Shown here in pieces: positions 7,836-15,325 of a stretch of DNA of 64,000 bases. The stretch is from positions 1 to 64,000 of the forward strand of contig NZ_VLKG01000014.1 in NCBI RefSeq assembly GCF_007830255.1, in the 5' to 3' direction. The notes under the pieces are model-generated. The model ran no database searches and was not told where the DNA came from. It saw only the letters and a program-made list of their open reading frames with translations. A program made the position numbers and the translations under genes. Each line of letters starts with the position of its first letter. The stretch's first letter is position 1. The stretch is from Azomonas agilis (GTDB taxonomy: Bacteria > Pseudomonadota > Gammaproteobacteria > Pseudomonadales > Pseudomonadaceae).

Positions 7836-8158
7836 TGAACACCTCCTGTTAATGCCCGCTTATCTGCCCAGTTATAGGCTGGAGTGGTGTATTGCGGGAG
7901 CGGTGAGGCTTCCAGTTGTCTGCCCGCATACATTGGCTGAAAACTCAGCTGATGCTCCATCTCCTGAACATTCAGGAGGTCTTCCATTCTCACTAAACCA
8001 AAAGCTAAGTTCAGGTTCATCATAGGGTTGGTGATGCACCAGCCATTCAGTGGACTGCAACACTGAAACACCTGAACGCAACGCTGTTGCATAAAACGCA
8101 ACACCCCTACGCGCATTTGCCCAACAACGGCCCAATCACGGCCTGTCTCGATAGCCAC
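7817..8158 (-). CDS. Hypothetical protein overlapping the nucleotidyltransferase gene
   Basis: A GTG-initiated 113-residue frame overlaps the start of the nucleotidyltransferase gene by 19 bases and carries that gene's ribosome site in its tail. The order (partner upstream, enzyme downstream) matches HI0074-HI0073 type pairs. However, the sequence (MEDLLNVQEMEHQLSF...) lacks the HEPN R-x4-6-H motif and is not helical throughout. A second overlapping frame at 7872-8135 exists, so this may be a frame-disrupted partner gene. Reality of the gene is uncertain. Confidence 0.4.
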   Translation of the reverse strand: MAIETGRDWAVVGQMRVGVLRFMQQRCVQVFQCCSPLNGWCITNPMMNLNLAFGLVRMEDLLNVQEMEHQLSFQPMYAGRQLEASPLPQYTTPAYNWADKRALTGGVQCQCLS

Positions 8159-8304
8159 CTACACGCGCACCTGATCGGTTCGTATGGATTTCGTCCGAAC
8201 ACCACCAGCCCGCACAAACTGCCGGAAACGACACTGAGTGCCATTTTCGACACGCTGTGATAGTTACGGTTACGCCAAGGTTACGGCCTAATCCATGTGC
8301 TGGT

Positions 8305-8339
8305 GGTTACCAAAGCGCTGGTTACCAGCTCGGTTACCA
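8305..8339 (+). repeat. Direct-repeat triad A (GGTTACCA x3, spacing 15 and 12)
   Basis: GGTTACCA occurs at 8305-8312, 8320-8327 and 8332-8339, so the starts are 15 and then 12 bp apart. CTGAAACC follows. The geometry is identical to triads B and C although the repeated word differs. Confidence 0.85.
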
Positions 8340-8454
8340 CTGAAACCTTCATTGCTGGAGTATCGGTACTGGCTCTGCTGAAACTCATCATTCATGACTA
8401 GCAGCTCCTCAGTTTTGGCGGCTAGCTCCTCACCTTAGCTACAGCGATGACGGA

Positions 8455-8490
8455 GTTCCGGCATCGGTTCCGACCGAAACTCACCGGAAC
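8455..8490. repeat. Inverted repeat GTTCCGG...CCGGAAC
   Basis: The arms at 8455-8461 and 8484-8490 are perfect 7-bp complements, and a smaller CGGT/ACCG repeat lies between them. It is the first of the hairpin series in the element's non-coding region. Confidence 0.6.
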
Positions 8491-8493
8491 AGA

Positions 8494-8539
8494 CTCGCCT
8501 GTAATTTCAGGTGAGCAAGCCTTGGGCACTAGCAAGGCT
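8494..8539. repeat. Two adjacent hairpins
   Basis: CTCGCCTG (8494-8501) pairs with CAGGTGAG (8508-8515) across a 6-base loop with one G-T pair. AGCCTTG (8518-8524) pairs with CAAGGCT (8533-8539) across 8 bases. The two hairpins are only 2 bases apart. Confidence 0.6.
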
Positions 8540-8658
8540 CAGAAGTGAGGCTTGGGTATGGAAAGCCAGCGTACATACCCGTTTTTCCGGGTATCAACTC
8601 CGATGTTTTATGGGAATTGATTACGGGGTTTTCTGGGAATTAGGACACCCGAATAGAT

Positions 8659-8693
8659 GGTTTCCAAAGCACTGGTTTCCACTCAGGTTTCCA
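8659..8693 (+). repeat. Direct-repeat triad B (GGTTTCCA x3, spacing 15 and 12)
   Basis: GGTTTCCA occurs at 8659-8666, 8674-8681 and 8686-8693, again 15 and 12 bp apart, followed by CTGAAAAGCC. Compared with triad A, the same A-to-T change is present in all three copies, and the first spacer is nearly the same (AAGCACT versus AAGCGCT). Confidence 0.85.
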
Positions 8694-8726
8694 CTGAAAA
8701 GCCAGATGTTCAGCAGAGTGTTTAGT

Positions 8727-8940
8727 GATCCTCATACCTGAGGATCTGGACAGTTACGAAAAAACTGTAACCGCTCCTAACCGGAATTTTCCTCCGGTTG
8801 GCGCTGGATTGTTGCTCAGATTTGAGCATCGGGCTGAAAAGCGTGGCCGCGCTCACCAGTCTGGAGCGATCCTCAAAAGTGAGGATCGGACGGTAATGAC
8901 TGGATCTCCACCTGCTGGAGCAGTCCTCAGAAACGAGGAT
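8727..8940. repeat. Family of diverged palindromes (TCCTCA-n4-TGAGGA type) and other hairpins
   Basis: GATCCTCA/TGAGGATC with a 4-base loop lies at 8727-8746, TGCTCA/TGAGCA with a 4-base loop at 8813-8828, CGATCCTCA/TGAGGATCG with a 4-base loop at 8867-8888, and an imperfect copy TCCTC/GAGGA at 8924-8939. The last two share flanks CTGGAGC and GGACGG, so they are true duplicates. GTTAC/GTAAC (8753-8771) and AACCGGA/TCCGGTT (8779-8799) lie between them. The Leu-rich reading frames that cross this block follow the repeats on both strands. Confidence 0.7.
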
Positions 8941-9096
8941 TGGGACGGAAAGCAAATAGTGGTGCCCCGCTTACCTTCAGCAGACTGGTTTGCAGTAGGT
9001 ATGCAGGCTTGTTTGCTGAACGTATGCAAACTGGTGGGCCTGGCCTGACCTAATCTGTCCATGCCCTTCCTTTATGGCCTAAAAATCACCCGCCGG

Positions 9097-9112
9097 TGTG
9101 TTGCAAAACACA
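9097..9112. repeat. Hairpin TGTGTT-gcaa-AACACA
   Basis: A perfect 6-bp inverted repeat with a 4-base loop, isolated from the main hairpin cluster. No T run follows, so a terminator is unlikely. Confidence 0.5.
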
Positions 9113-9563
9113 GGGTATTTGCAGGTAGTTTTGACGGTGCAAAACCCCATGCCACCGGCCCTACGCCTACTACTGCCCAGTCACTCAAAACTCTAAAGAA
9201 ACATAAGGTGTTCACTGGTACTCGGATAACCCATTCAAATGCTTAAAGTGATCTATTGCGCTCTATTGGAGTAATGAGCAATGTTCAGCGAAGTTATGCC
9301 ATTTAATGGCCTATAAGCGCTTAGATATGAGCTGTTTCCGCCTAACTCTGCCAAAATATAACCGCGCATTTTGTTAAGAAATGTCAAGGTAAAACGCTAT
9401 TTCAAAGCGGGTGGTTTAAACAGATAGGCACCAGCAAACGACCTAGGCAAAAGAACGAATTTCGTCCTTTACGGCTGTTTGCTTGTCAGCACTTGGCTCA
9501 AAAACCAAAGCTGGGATTTTTGAGGAATTGAATTCAATCAAAGAGTTAAAGGGCTCCTCTGCT

Positions 9564-9626
9564 GGTACGCAAAACATAGGTACGCAGCATGGTACGCACG
9601 GAAAAACCTATTTCTGAGTGCGTACC
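9564..9626 (+). repeat. Direct-repeat triad C (GGTACGCA x3, spacing 15 and 12) plus one inverted copy
   Basis: GGTACGCA lies at 9564-9571, 9579-9586 and 9591-9598, with starts 15 and 12 bp apart, followed by CGGAAAAACC. A fourth copy in inverse orientation, TGCGTACC, is at 9619-9626. The array is 65-130 bp upstream of the winged-helix-like gene, so it may be its operator, or iterons it binds. Confidence 0.85.
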
Positions 9627-9690
9627 TACTTGCTACAGAAACCACTCTGCGGTGTCATCTCCGGCACCAGCTATCGTGTCGGGAACACCT

Positions 9691-10251
9691 ATGACCAACG
9701 CCAAACCCTCAGTCGTACAGACCATCCTAGAAGCCGTTAAAGACCTGCACGCTCAAGAGCAGATCGTGACTCGTGAGACACTGCATGAGCATCTGGGGAT
9801 CAACTACGGGCCATTGGATAACGCCCTATCGGTACTCGTAGAGAATGGCGACATCATGCGGGTGCAAAGAGGCGTTTACATTCCGCGTCCTGATACCCGC
9901 CCCAACCGGCCCATGACCAAAACCATCATTCCCGGTGGCTGGGTCAAAATCGAAATAGGCGATGACTACGCCATATCCCTGAGCCCTGCCGAAAGTCGTG
10001 CTCTTGGAGAGCTGACTGCGGGTGCAGGTCAACAGTTTGCCGCTGTTGAGTTAGGACACCATGCCGCGATCATGGCCAGCATCTTGAACCAACGCCTTCT
10101 AAAACTGGAGCGCTTGTCCTCGCCTCTGGAGAATAGCTTGGCACTGGTGGCTCGAATCAAAGCACTTGAGGAAGAAGTGAAGCGGCTGTCTGAACGAAAG
10201 ATCTTTAAGGGCAAGTCAAAGCGGGCTGAAGCTGACATTGCTGGTGCCTGA
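9691..10251 (+). CDS. Winged-helix-like DNA-binding protein with C-terminal coiled coil
   Basis: I prefer ATG at 9691 (186 aa, MTNAKPSVVQTILEAVKDLH) because the upstream extension from 9589 is Cys/Pro-rich and overlaps triad C. Residues about 8-65 read as a winged helix: a helical start, then RETLHEHLGINYGPLDNALSVL as recognition helices, then a beta hairpin EN-GDIMRVQRGVYI. Residues 150-175 (LVARIKALEEEVKRLSER) form a likely coiled coil for dimerisation. A role as regulator or replication initiator of the element is inferred from the repeats just upstream. It is followed by a terminator. Confidence 0.65.
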   Translation: MTNAKPSVVQTILEAVKDLHAQEQIVTRETLHEHLGINYGPLDNALSVLVENGDIMRVQRGVYIPRPDTRPNRPMTKTIIPGGWVKIEIGDDYAISLSPAESRALGELTAGAGQQFAAVELGHHAAIMASILNQRLLKLERLSSPLENSLALVARIKALEEEVKRLSERKIFKGKSKRAEADIAGA

Positions 10252-10269
10252 TTGTAAGACGCGAACTAT

Positions 10270-10303
10270 TTTTCGATTTCAGAATACGGAATCGAATTTT
10301 TTA
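10270..10303 (+). terminator. Terminator after the winged-helix-like gene
   Basis: TTCGATT (10272-10278) pairs with AATCGAA (10290-10296) and is followed by a run of Ts. It lies about 20 bases after the stop codon. Confidence 0.65.
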
Positions 10304-10357
10304 CTCAGCCTGCTCTCACCCTAAAAACCGACTAGTCGAAGGGGTACTTTTAAAAAA

Positions 10358-10378
10358 GTGAGTAGATTTGTGAGTAGA
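10358..10378 (+). repeat. Direct repeat GTGAGTAGA x2 next to possible att site
   Basis: GTGAGTAGA occurs at 10358-10366 and 10370-10378, 12 bp apart, about 50 bp before the tRNA-end-like sequence. Paired direct repeats in this position could be integrase arm-type sites; this is inference. The rest of 10252-10605 is AT-rich and holds no gene. Confidence 0.45.
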
Positions 10379-10430
10379 CTAAAAAAATCAAACCAAATAA
10401 CTCTTTATAAATCATAAAAATAGCTTATTA

Positions 10431-10453
10431 GTTCTAGTCCCTCCCGGGCACCA
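10431..10453 (+). other. tRNA 3'-end-like sequence, possible attachment site
   Basis: GTTCTAGTCCCTCCCGGGCACCA resembles a T-loop, T-stem, acceptor strand and CCA of a Leu- or Phe-type tRNA, but it is one base short for a normal tRNA and no 5' half is present. It lies 153 bp before a P4-type integrase gene in the orientation usual for integration at tRNA genes, so it is a candidate att remnant. No second copy is present in the window. Confidence 0.4.
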
Positions 10454-10605
10454 TCAACATATCTCCAGCAATCTCCCCCAGTATCCCAACCTCAGTAAAA
10501 TCAAGGCTTACAGCCTAATCTCCTGTCTCTAGCAGTATCCTCTTATCTCCCCCTATACCTTGTATTCTTGTATCCCTAATAAAACTCGAACTTTGGGATA
10601 CACAG

Positions 10606-11580
10606 ATGCAGCGCAAAGGCATAAAGCGTAGGCCTATGGCTGATGCGGTACTGGCCAGCCTAGAACCTGAGCTAAAGGAATACCGAGAACTGGATGGAGA
10701 TGGCCTATATTTCCGGGTAAAGCCTGATGGTGGTAAGTCGTGGCAGCTACGCTACAAGACAGCTACAGGTAAGTGGTCATGGATCGGACTCGGTGGCTAT
10801 CCGGATATCAGTGGAGCCCTAGCCCGTAAGAAAGCTACTGAGCTACGCCATAGCATTCGTAACGGTATAGACCCCATAGCTCAAAGGCGTACCAGTGAGG
10901 CTAACCAAGAGGCCACACAAGCCAGCCTGTTCAAGAATGTGGCCGAGGACTGGCTACCCCATAAATCCGGCAAGGCTTATCTGATAAACCCCTCAAGCAA
11001 GTACGGGCCTACCTAGAGAACGATATCCTCCCCATACTTGGCCATAAGCCTATAGATGACATTACCCGTACCAACTGCCGAGACCTACAAGCCAGCATTG
11101 AGGCTCGTGGTGCCCACAACATTGCTAAGAAGGTGCGTAGCTGGATCAACCAGATATTTGGCCATGCTATCGCTTCAGGGATTACTGAGAACGACCCAGC
11201 CAGCCGCCTGAAGGCCATAGCCATCAAACTTCCCACCACACGCCACCAACCCCACTTACTAGAACCTGAGCTACCGGACTTCCTCAAAGCCCTTAAAGGT
11301 AGCCCTAGCCGCCTTACAGCCCGTACCGCTGCATGGCTATGCCTATGGACAGCCTCTAGGCCGGGTATGGTGCGTTGGGCTGAGTGGACAGAGATAGACC
11401 TACAGGAAGCCGTCTGGACGATACCCGCCACTAAGATGAAGACTCGTAGGGATCATGTCTGCCCCTTACCTACTCAAGCCAGCCCTACAGGAACTGCATA
11501 AGCTTACAGGCCGTAGTCGGTGGCTATTCCCCGGCGTAGGCTCAAGGAATCCGGTTATCTCCCGGCCTTATTTCCTAAAT
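10606..11580 (+). pseudogene. P4-type tyrosine integrase, frameshifted and truncated
   Basis: The N-terminal part (10606 to about 10990) matches the DUF4102/P4 integrase arm-binding domain: ELDGDGLYFRVKPDGGKSWQ, then LGGYPDISGALARKKA. At about 10990 the frame shifts: the continuation LKQVRAYLENDILPILGHKP is read from 10992 in another frame to 11501. A second shift near 11480 leads to LQELHKLTGRSRWLFPG. The first catalytic Arg region (TASRPGMVRWAEW) is present, but the His-x-x-Arg and Tyr motifs are missing after about 11570. The gene should be inactive. Confidence 0.85.
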
Positions 11581-11610
11581 ACCGATGAGCTCAGCTCAAC
11601 AAGTAAGGAG

Positions 11611-11994
11611 TCAGCAGTTAAACCTTTCCGAAATCTCAATAAGATTCAGGTCTGGATCTCGTACATAGACTGACCTAATTGGGCCAGTTGCACCTGTTCG
11701 ACTGACAGGCCCCTCAATTATTGGCCACTGATGTTTTTCTAGCATTTTGATGACACTTTCGAGGTCAATATCAGCGATGAAGCATAGGTCAAGAGCCCCT
11801 GAAACCGGAAGGTGTGCTTTAGGCTCATGCTCATGTCCCCGTACATGAACATTGATTTTCTGATTACCAAAGCAGAACGCCAACCGCCCCTCTCCAAAGG
11901 TTTCTAGTCGCATTCCCAGCACTCGAATATAGAAATCCTTACAAGACTCGACATCTATTGTGGTTAACACAAGGTGGTCAAGATGACTGATCAT
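11611..11994 (-). CDS. VOC (glyoxalase/bleomycin-resistance fold) family protein
   Basis: The 127-residue protein from ATG 11994 (AGAGGA upstream) begins MISHLDHLVLTTIDVESCKD, the standard start of a vicinal oxygen chelate protein. Two beta-alpha-beta-beta-beta modules follow, with candidate metal ligands His (HLDHLVLT), His (INVHVRG) and Glu (LIEISER). The substrate cannot be told; it may be lactoylglutathione-lyase-like or an unassigned dioxygenase-like protein. A longer frame to 12123 has no good start. It separates the truncated integrase from the ribosomal genes. Confidence 0.8.
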   Translation of the reverse strand: MISHLDHLVLTTIDVESCKDFYIRVLGMRLETFGEGRLAFCFGNQKINVHVRGHEHEPKAHLPVSGALDLCFIADIDLESVIKMLEKHQWPIIEGPVSRTGATGPIRSVYVRDPDLNLIEISERFNC

Positions 11995-12136
11995 TGGAGT
12001 CCTCTGAATGCTAAAATCTAACTCATCAACGAATCTGTATAGACTGAGCAGCATGCTAATGCCAGTCAAAAAAGCAAATTGACTGTTCCCTCCCAGACTT
12101 TCCAGATACTCCTTATCCTTCACCCCTTTAAAGCAA

Positions 12137-12164
12137 AAAAACCGAGCCTAGGCTCGGTTTTTAC
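12137..12164 (-). terminator. Terminator of the alpha operon
   Basis: AAAACCGAGCC and GGCTCGGTTTT around a 2-base loop, with A/T runs on both sides, lie 16 bases downstream of rplQ. The structure could also act on the other strand. Confidence 0.85.
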
Positions 12165-12179
12165 CATCCAAACAGCTAC

Positions 12180-12566
12180 TTATTCAGCAGCTTCAACCGC
12201 TCCAGTAACGGGACGATCAACTAACTCTACGTAAGCCATAGGAGCGTTGTCTCCTGAACGGAAACCACACTTCAGGATGCGCAGATAACCACCTTGACGG
12301 CTGGCATAACGCTTACCCAGATCGTTAAACAGCTTACCTACGGCAGATTTTGAACGAGTACGATCAAAAGCCAAACGACGGTTAGCAACGCTGTCTTCTT
12401 TAGCCAGAGTAATTAGAGGCTCAGCGACGCGACGCAATTCTTTAGCTTTAGGCAGAGTCGTTTTAATCAGCTCATGCTCAAACAGAGAAACTGCCATGTT
12501 TTGGAACATGGCCTTACGGTGCGCACTGGTGCGGCTCAGATGACGGCCACTTTTACGATGACGCAT
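12180..12566 (-). CDS. rplQ: 50S ribosomal protein L17
   Basis: 128 residues starting [14 protein letters not shown], the family's usual start, so the in-frame codons upstream to 12584 are excluded. AAGGA lies 9 bases upstream. L17 sits near the peptide exit tunnel. The gene follows rpoA as the last gene of the alpha operon and ends 16 bases before the terminator. The C terminus is a short acidic extension (GAVEAAE). Confidence 0.97.
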   Translation of the reverse strand: MRHRKSGRHLSRTSAHRKAMFQNMAVSLFEHELIKTTLPKAKELRRVAEPLITLAKEDSVANRRLAFDRTRSKSAVGKLFNDLGKRYASRQGGYLRILKCGFRSGDNAPMAYVELVDRPVTGAVEAAE

Positions 12567-12610
12567 GATGAAATTCCTTACCAAACACTCAAGTTCGGTG
12601 GTTAGGGACG

Positions 12611-13612
12611 TTAGGCCGTAGCCTTATCGTCCTTCTTCAGACTTGCTGGCGGCCAGTTATCGAGACGCATGCCCAGCGACAGACCACGAGAAGCCAAAAC
12701 GTCCTTGATTTCTGTCAGGGACTTTTTGCCCAAGTTCGGAGTCTTCAGCAATTCCACTTCAGTGCGCTGAATCAGGTCACCGATATAGTAGATATTCTCT
12801 GCTTTGAGACAATTAGCCGAACGAACGGTCAACTCCAAGTCATCGACGGGACGCAGGAGGATAGGATCAATCTCATCCTCTTGCTCAACAACTACAGGCT
12901 CACTGTCACTCTTCAGATCAACGAAAGCCGCTAACTGCTGCTGCAAAATGGTAGCAGCACGACGGATGGCTTCCTCTGGATCCAAGGTACCATTGGTTTC
13001 CAGATCAATGACCAATTTGTCTAAGTTAGTGCGTTGCTCTACGCGAGCACTTTCAACCACATAAGCCACACGGCGTACAGGGCTGAAGGTTGCATCTAAC
13101 TGCAAACGACCAATACTGCGACTTTCGTCTTCATCGGTCTGACGAGCGTCAGCGGACTCATAACCGCGTCCACGCAAAACCTTCAGACGCATGCTCAGTG
13201 AGCCATTATCCGCCAGATTAGCAATCAGATGATCACTATTAACGATTTCAACATCGTGCTCCAGCTGAATATCGGCAGCGGTTACTGGGCCTGGGCCTTT
13301 TTTCACCAAGCTCAGGGTCACTTCATCGCGACCATGCAGTTTGATAGCAAGCCCTTTGAGGTTAAGCAGGATCTCAATAACATCCTCCTGCACACCTTCA
13401 ATAGCACTGTACTCGTGCAATACCCCGTCGATCTCCGCCTCAACTACCGCGCAGCCAGGCATGGAAGACAACAGAATGCGACGCAGCGCATTACCCAGTG
13501 TGTGACCAAAACCGCGCTCTAAAGGTTCAAGCGTAATTTTGGCACGGGTTGAACTAACCACTTGCACATCAATGTGACGAGGGGTCAGAAACTCATTTAC
13601 CGAACTCTGCAT
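12611..13612 (-). CDS. rpoA: DNA-directed RNA polymerase alpha subunit
   Basis: 333 residues. The N-terminal dimerisation domain includes [17 protein letters not shown] (about 34-50), and the C-terminal domain (about 250-320) includes the promoter UP-element and activator-binding region [14 protein letters not shown]. It dimerises to nucleate RNA polymerase assembly. It lies between rpsD and rplQ, the usual alpha-operon order, with 22 bases to rpsD. Confidence 0.98.
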   Translation of the reverse strand: MQSSVNEFLTPRHIDVQVVSSTRAKITLEPLERGFGHTLGNALRRILLSSMPGCAVVEAEIDGVLHEYSAIEGVQEDVIEILLNLKGLAIKLHGRDEVTLSLVKKGPGPVTAADIQLEHDVEIVNSDHLIANLADNGSLSMRLKVLRGRGYESADARQTDEDESRSIGRLQLDATFSPVRRVAYVVESARVEQRTNLDKLVIDLETNGTLDPEEAIRRAATILQQQLAAFVDLKSDSEPVVVEQEDEIDPILLRPVDDLELTVRSANCLKAENIYYIGDLIQRTEVELLKTPNLGKKSLTEIKDVLASRGLSLGMRLDNWPPASLKKDDKATA

Positions 13613-13634
13613 GGAGATACCTATTTTCTAGCCC

Positions 13635-14255
13635 TTACTTAGAGTAGAGCTCGACAATCAGGTTTTCGTTGATGTCGGCAGACAGATCGCTGCGAGCCGG
13701 CACGCTTTTGAAGACACCGGATTTTTTCTCGGCATCAACATCTAGCCACTCAACCCGACCGCGCTGAGCACACAGCTCAAGTGCTTGAGCAATACGCAGC
13801 TGATTTTTACTTTTTTCGCGAACAGCAACCACATCACCTACTTTCACTTGATAAGAAGGAATGTTTACCGTTTTGCCATTCACAACAATTGCTTTGTGGG
13901 AAACCAATTGACGGGATTCAGCGCGGGTAGCACCAAAACCCATACGGTATACCACGTTATCCAGACGGCACTCTAACAGCTGCAACAGGTTCTCACCGGT
14001 AGCGCCCTTCTGGCTAGCAGCTTGCTTGTAGTAACCGTTGAATTGACGCTCCAGTACACCATAGATGCGGCGAACTTTTTGCTTTTCGCGCAACTGAGTA
14101 CCGTAGTCAGATAAACGACCACGACGCTGACCATGGATACCTGGGGGTGTCTCGATGTTGCACTTGGATTCCAGAGCGCGAGCACCGCTTTTCAGGAACA
14201 GATCTGTACCTTCGCGGCGAGACAGTTTACATTTGGGACCAATATAACGAGCCAT
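13635..14255 (-). CDS. rpsD: 30S ribosomal protein S4
   Basis: 206 residues, [20 protein letters not shown], with an S4 RNA-binding domain (about 95-155, [20 protein letters not shown]). S4 is a primary 16S rRNA binder and, in Escherichia coli, the translational repressor of the alpha operon. No zinc-binding cysteine set is seen beyond Cys9 and Cys32, so this is the C-minus-like form by appearance. Confidence 0.98.
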   Translation of the reverse strand: MARYIGPKCKLSRREGTDLFLKSGARALESKCNIETPPGIHGQRRGRLSDYGTQLREKQKVRRIYGVLERQFNGYYKQAASQKGATGENLLQLLECRLDNVVYRMGFGATRAESRQLVSHKAIVVNGKTVNIPSYQVKVGDVVAVREKSKNQLRIAQALELCAQRGRVEWLDVDAEKKSGVFKSVPARSDLSADINENLIVELYSK

Positions 14256-14272
14256 TTCTCAACTGTCTCCTG

Positions 14273-14662
14273 TTACACGCGGCGCTTCTTCGGCGGACGG
14301 CAGCCATTATGAGGGATCGGTGTAACATCAGTGATGCTAGCGATCTTATAGCCACAAGCGTTAAGGGCACGCACAGCAGATTCACGACCTGGGCCTGGGC
14401 CTTTAACGTTTACATCCAAATTTTTTAAACCGTACTCTAAAGCCGCTTGGCCAGCACGCTCAGCAGCTACTTGAGCCGCGAAAGGAGTACTTTTACGAGA
14501 GCCACGGAAACCTGATCCACCAGAAGTAGCCCAAGAAAGAGCGTTACCCTGACGATCAGTAATAGTTACGATAGTGTTATTGAACGAAGCGTGAATATGC
14601 GCAACGCCATCAACTACCGTCTTTTTGACTTTTTTACGGGGACGAGCAGCAGGTTTTGCCAT
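14273..14662 (-). CDS. rpsK: 30S ribosomal protein S11
   Basis: 129 residues starting [14 protein letters not shown]; the two upstream codons in frame (TTG, ATC) are not part of the usual protein. It contains the family core [20 protein letters not shown] and the C-terminal [13 protein letters not shown]. It forms the platform of the 30S subunit near the mRNA exit. Confidence 0.97.
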   Translation of the reverse strand: MAKPAARPRKKVKKTVVDGVAHIHASFNNTIVTITDRQGNALSWATSGGSGFRGSRKSTPFAAQVAAERAGQAALEYGLKNLDVNVKGPGPGRESAVRALNACGYKIASITDVTPIPHNGCRPPKKRRV

Positions 14663-14692
14663 GATCAAATTCCTGTCAGTGTGCCAAAGCGA

Positions 14693-15049
14693 TTACTTGC
14701 GGATTGGCTTACGCGGCCCTTTACGGGTGCGAGCATTGGTTTTGGTACGCTGGCCACGGACAGGTAGACCACGACGATGACGCAGACCACGGTAGCAACC
14801 TAAGTCCATCAGACGTTTGATCTTCATGTTGATTTCGCGACGCAGATCGCCTTCAGTGGTCAATTTAGCCACTTCACCGCGCAACTGCTCAATCTGCTCG
14901 TCAGACAGATCTTTGATTTTTGCAGCCGGATTTACACCGGTAGCAGAACAAATACTTCTTGCGGTCGTGCGACCTACACCATAGATGTAGGTTAACGAGA
15001 TAACAGTATGCTTGTTATCTGGAATGTTTACGCCTGCAATACGGGCCAT
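14693..15049 (-). CDS. rpsM: 30S ribosomal protein S13
   Basis: 118 residues, [20 protein letters not shown], with the helix-two-turn-helix and the basic tail [15 protein letters not shown] that touches P-site tRNA. It is the first gene of the rpsM-rpsK-rpsD-rpoA-rplQ block. The 127 bases between it and rpmJ presumably hold a leader or promoter, but I cannot define one with confidence. Confidence 0.98.
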   Translation of the reverse strand: MARIAGVNIPDNKHTVISLTYIYGVGRTTARSICSATGVNPAAKIKDLSDEQIEQLRGEVAKLTTEGDLRREINMKIKRLMDLGCYRGLRHRRGLPVRGQRTKTNARTRKGPRKPIRK

Positions 15050-15176
15050 TCAGTGAAACTCCGATTGACAGCAGCTTAATACCTTGGAAGCCAAGAAAAA
15101 GGTATTAGCCATTACGCTGTAAAAATATAATCTACCCGACAGCACACTAGCTGCCGGGGTCAAGCGTTTACCACAC

Positions 15177-15293
15177 TCAGCCTTGGCGCTGTTTGTGACG
15201 CGGCTCTACGCTGCAAATCACTCGTACCACACCATCGCGACGAATGATTTTGCAGTTACGGCATAGTTTTTTTACCGATGCACGAACTTTCAT
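15177..15293 (-). CDS. rpmJ: 50S ribosomal protein L36
   Basis: 38 residues, [20 protein letters not shown] ... HKQRQG. The zinc ligands Cys11, Cys14, Cys27 and His33 are intact, so this is the zinc-binding (C-plus) form. It lies between secY and rpsM, the standard position. Confidence 0.95.
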   Translation of the reverse strand: MKVRASVKKLCRNCKIIRRDGVVRVICSVEPRHKQRQG

Positions 15294-15325
15294 CAGCAAC
15301 TCCTCAACCTTACGGACTGATGTAC

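Larger units (their letters stand above)
7414..9466. repeat. Dispersed motif ATTTCGTCC (three copies)
   Basis: ACGAATTTCGTCC occurs at 7414-7426 and again at 9454-9466, and a variant TGGATTTCGTCC occurs at about 8185-8196. All are in the same orientation and all lie in non-coding parts of the element. The 8180 copy sits inside an inverted repeat GTTCG...CGAAC. They could be binding or processing sites of the element; function unknown. Confidence 0.5.
8160..9690. other. 1.5-kb non-coding region rich in direct-repeat triads and hairpins
   Basis: No convincing gene is seen here on either strand; frames of 60-107 codons are present but lack ribosome sites or follow the repeats. What is present: two direct-repeat triads (8305-8339, 8659-8693), at least eight small inverted repeats (8455-8940), a hairpin at 9097-9112, and a third triad at 9564-9598. 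Such a concentration is typical of a replication origin or control region. With the primase and helicase genes upstream, an origin for the element is the leading inference. Confidence 0.6.

Noticed and set aside
7817..8158. HEPN (HI0074-like) toxin
   Set aside because: The R-x4-6-H motif and all-helical pattern are missing in the open frame, so the name was not applied.
8511..8741. 76-codon plus-strand frame in the repeat region
   Set aside because: It follows the repeats (RFPLRFPL-like from triad B), has no ribosome site and its start lies in a hairpin.
8722..9062. Overlapping plus- and minus-strand frames of 69-107 codons
   Set aside because: Both strands are open because of the palindromes; neither has a ribosome site. 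The phase of the repeats is recorded as a finding instead.
9061..9246. 61-codon plus-strand frame
   Set aside because: No ribosome site, hairpin within the frame and no recognisable protein.
8305..9626. Direct repeats considered as a CRISPR array
   Set aside because: Units are only 8 bp with 4-7 bp spacers and occur in threes; no cas genes are nearby.
10431..10453. A functional tRNA gene
   Set aside because: Only a 3'-end-like fragment is present, one base short, and upstream sequence is AT-rich without D or anticodon arms.
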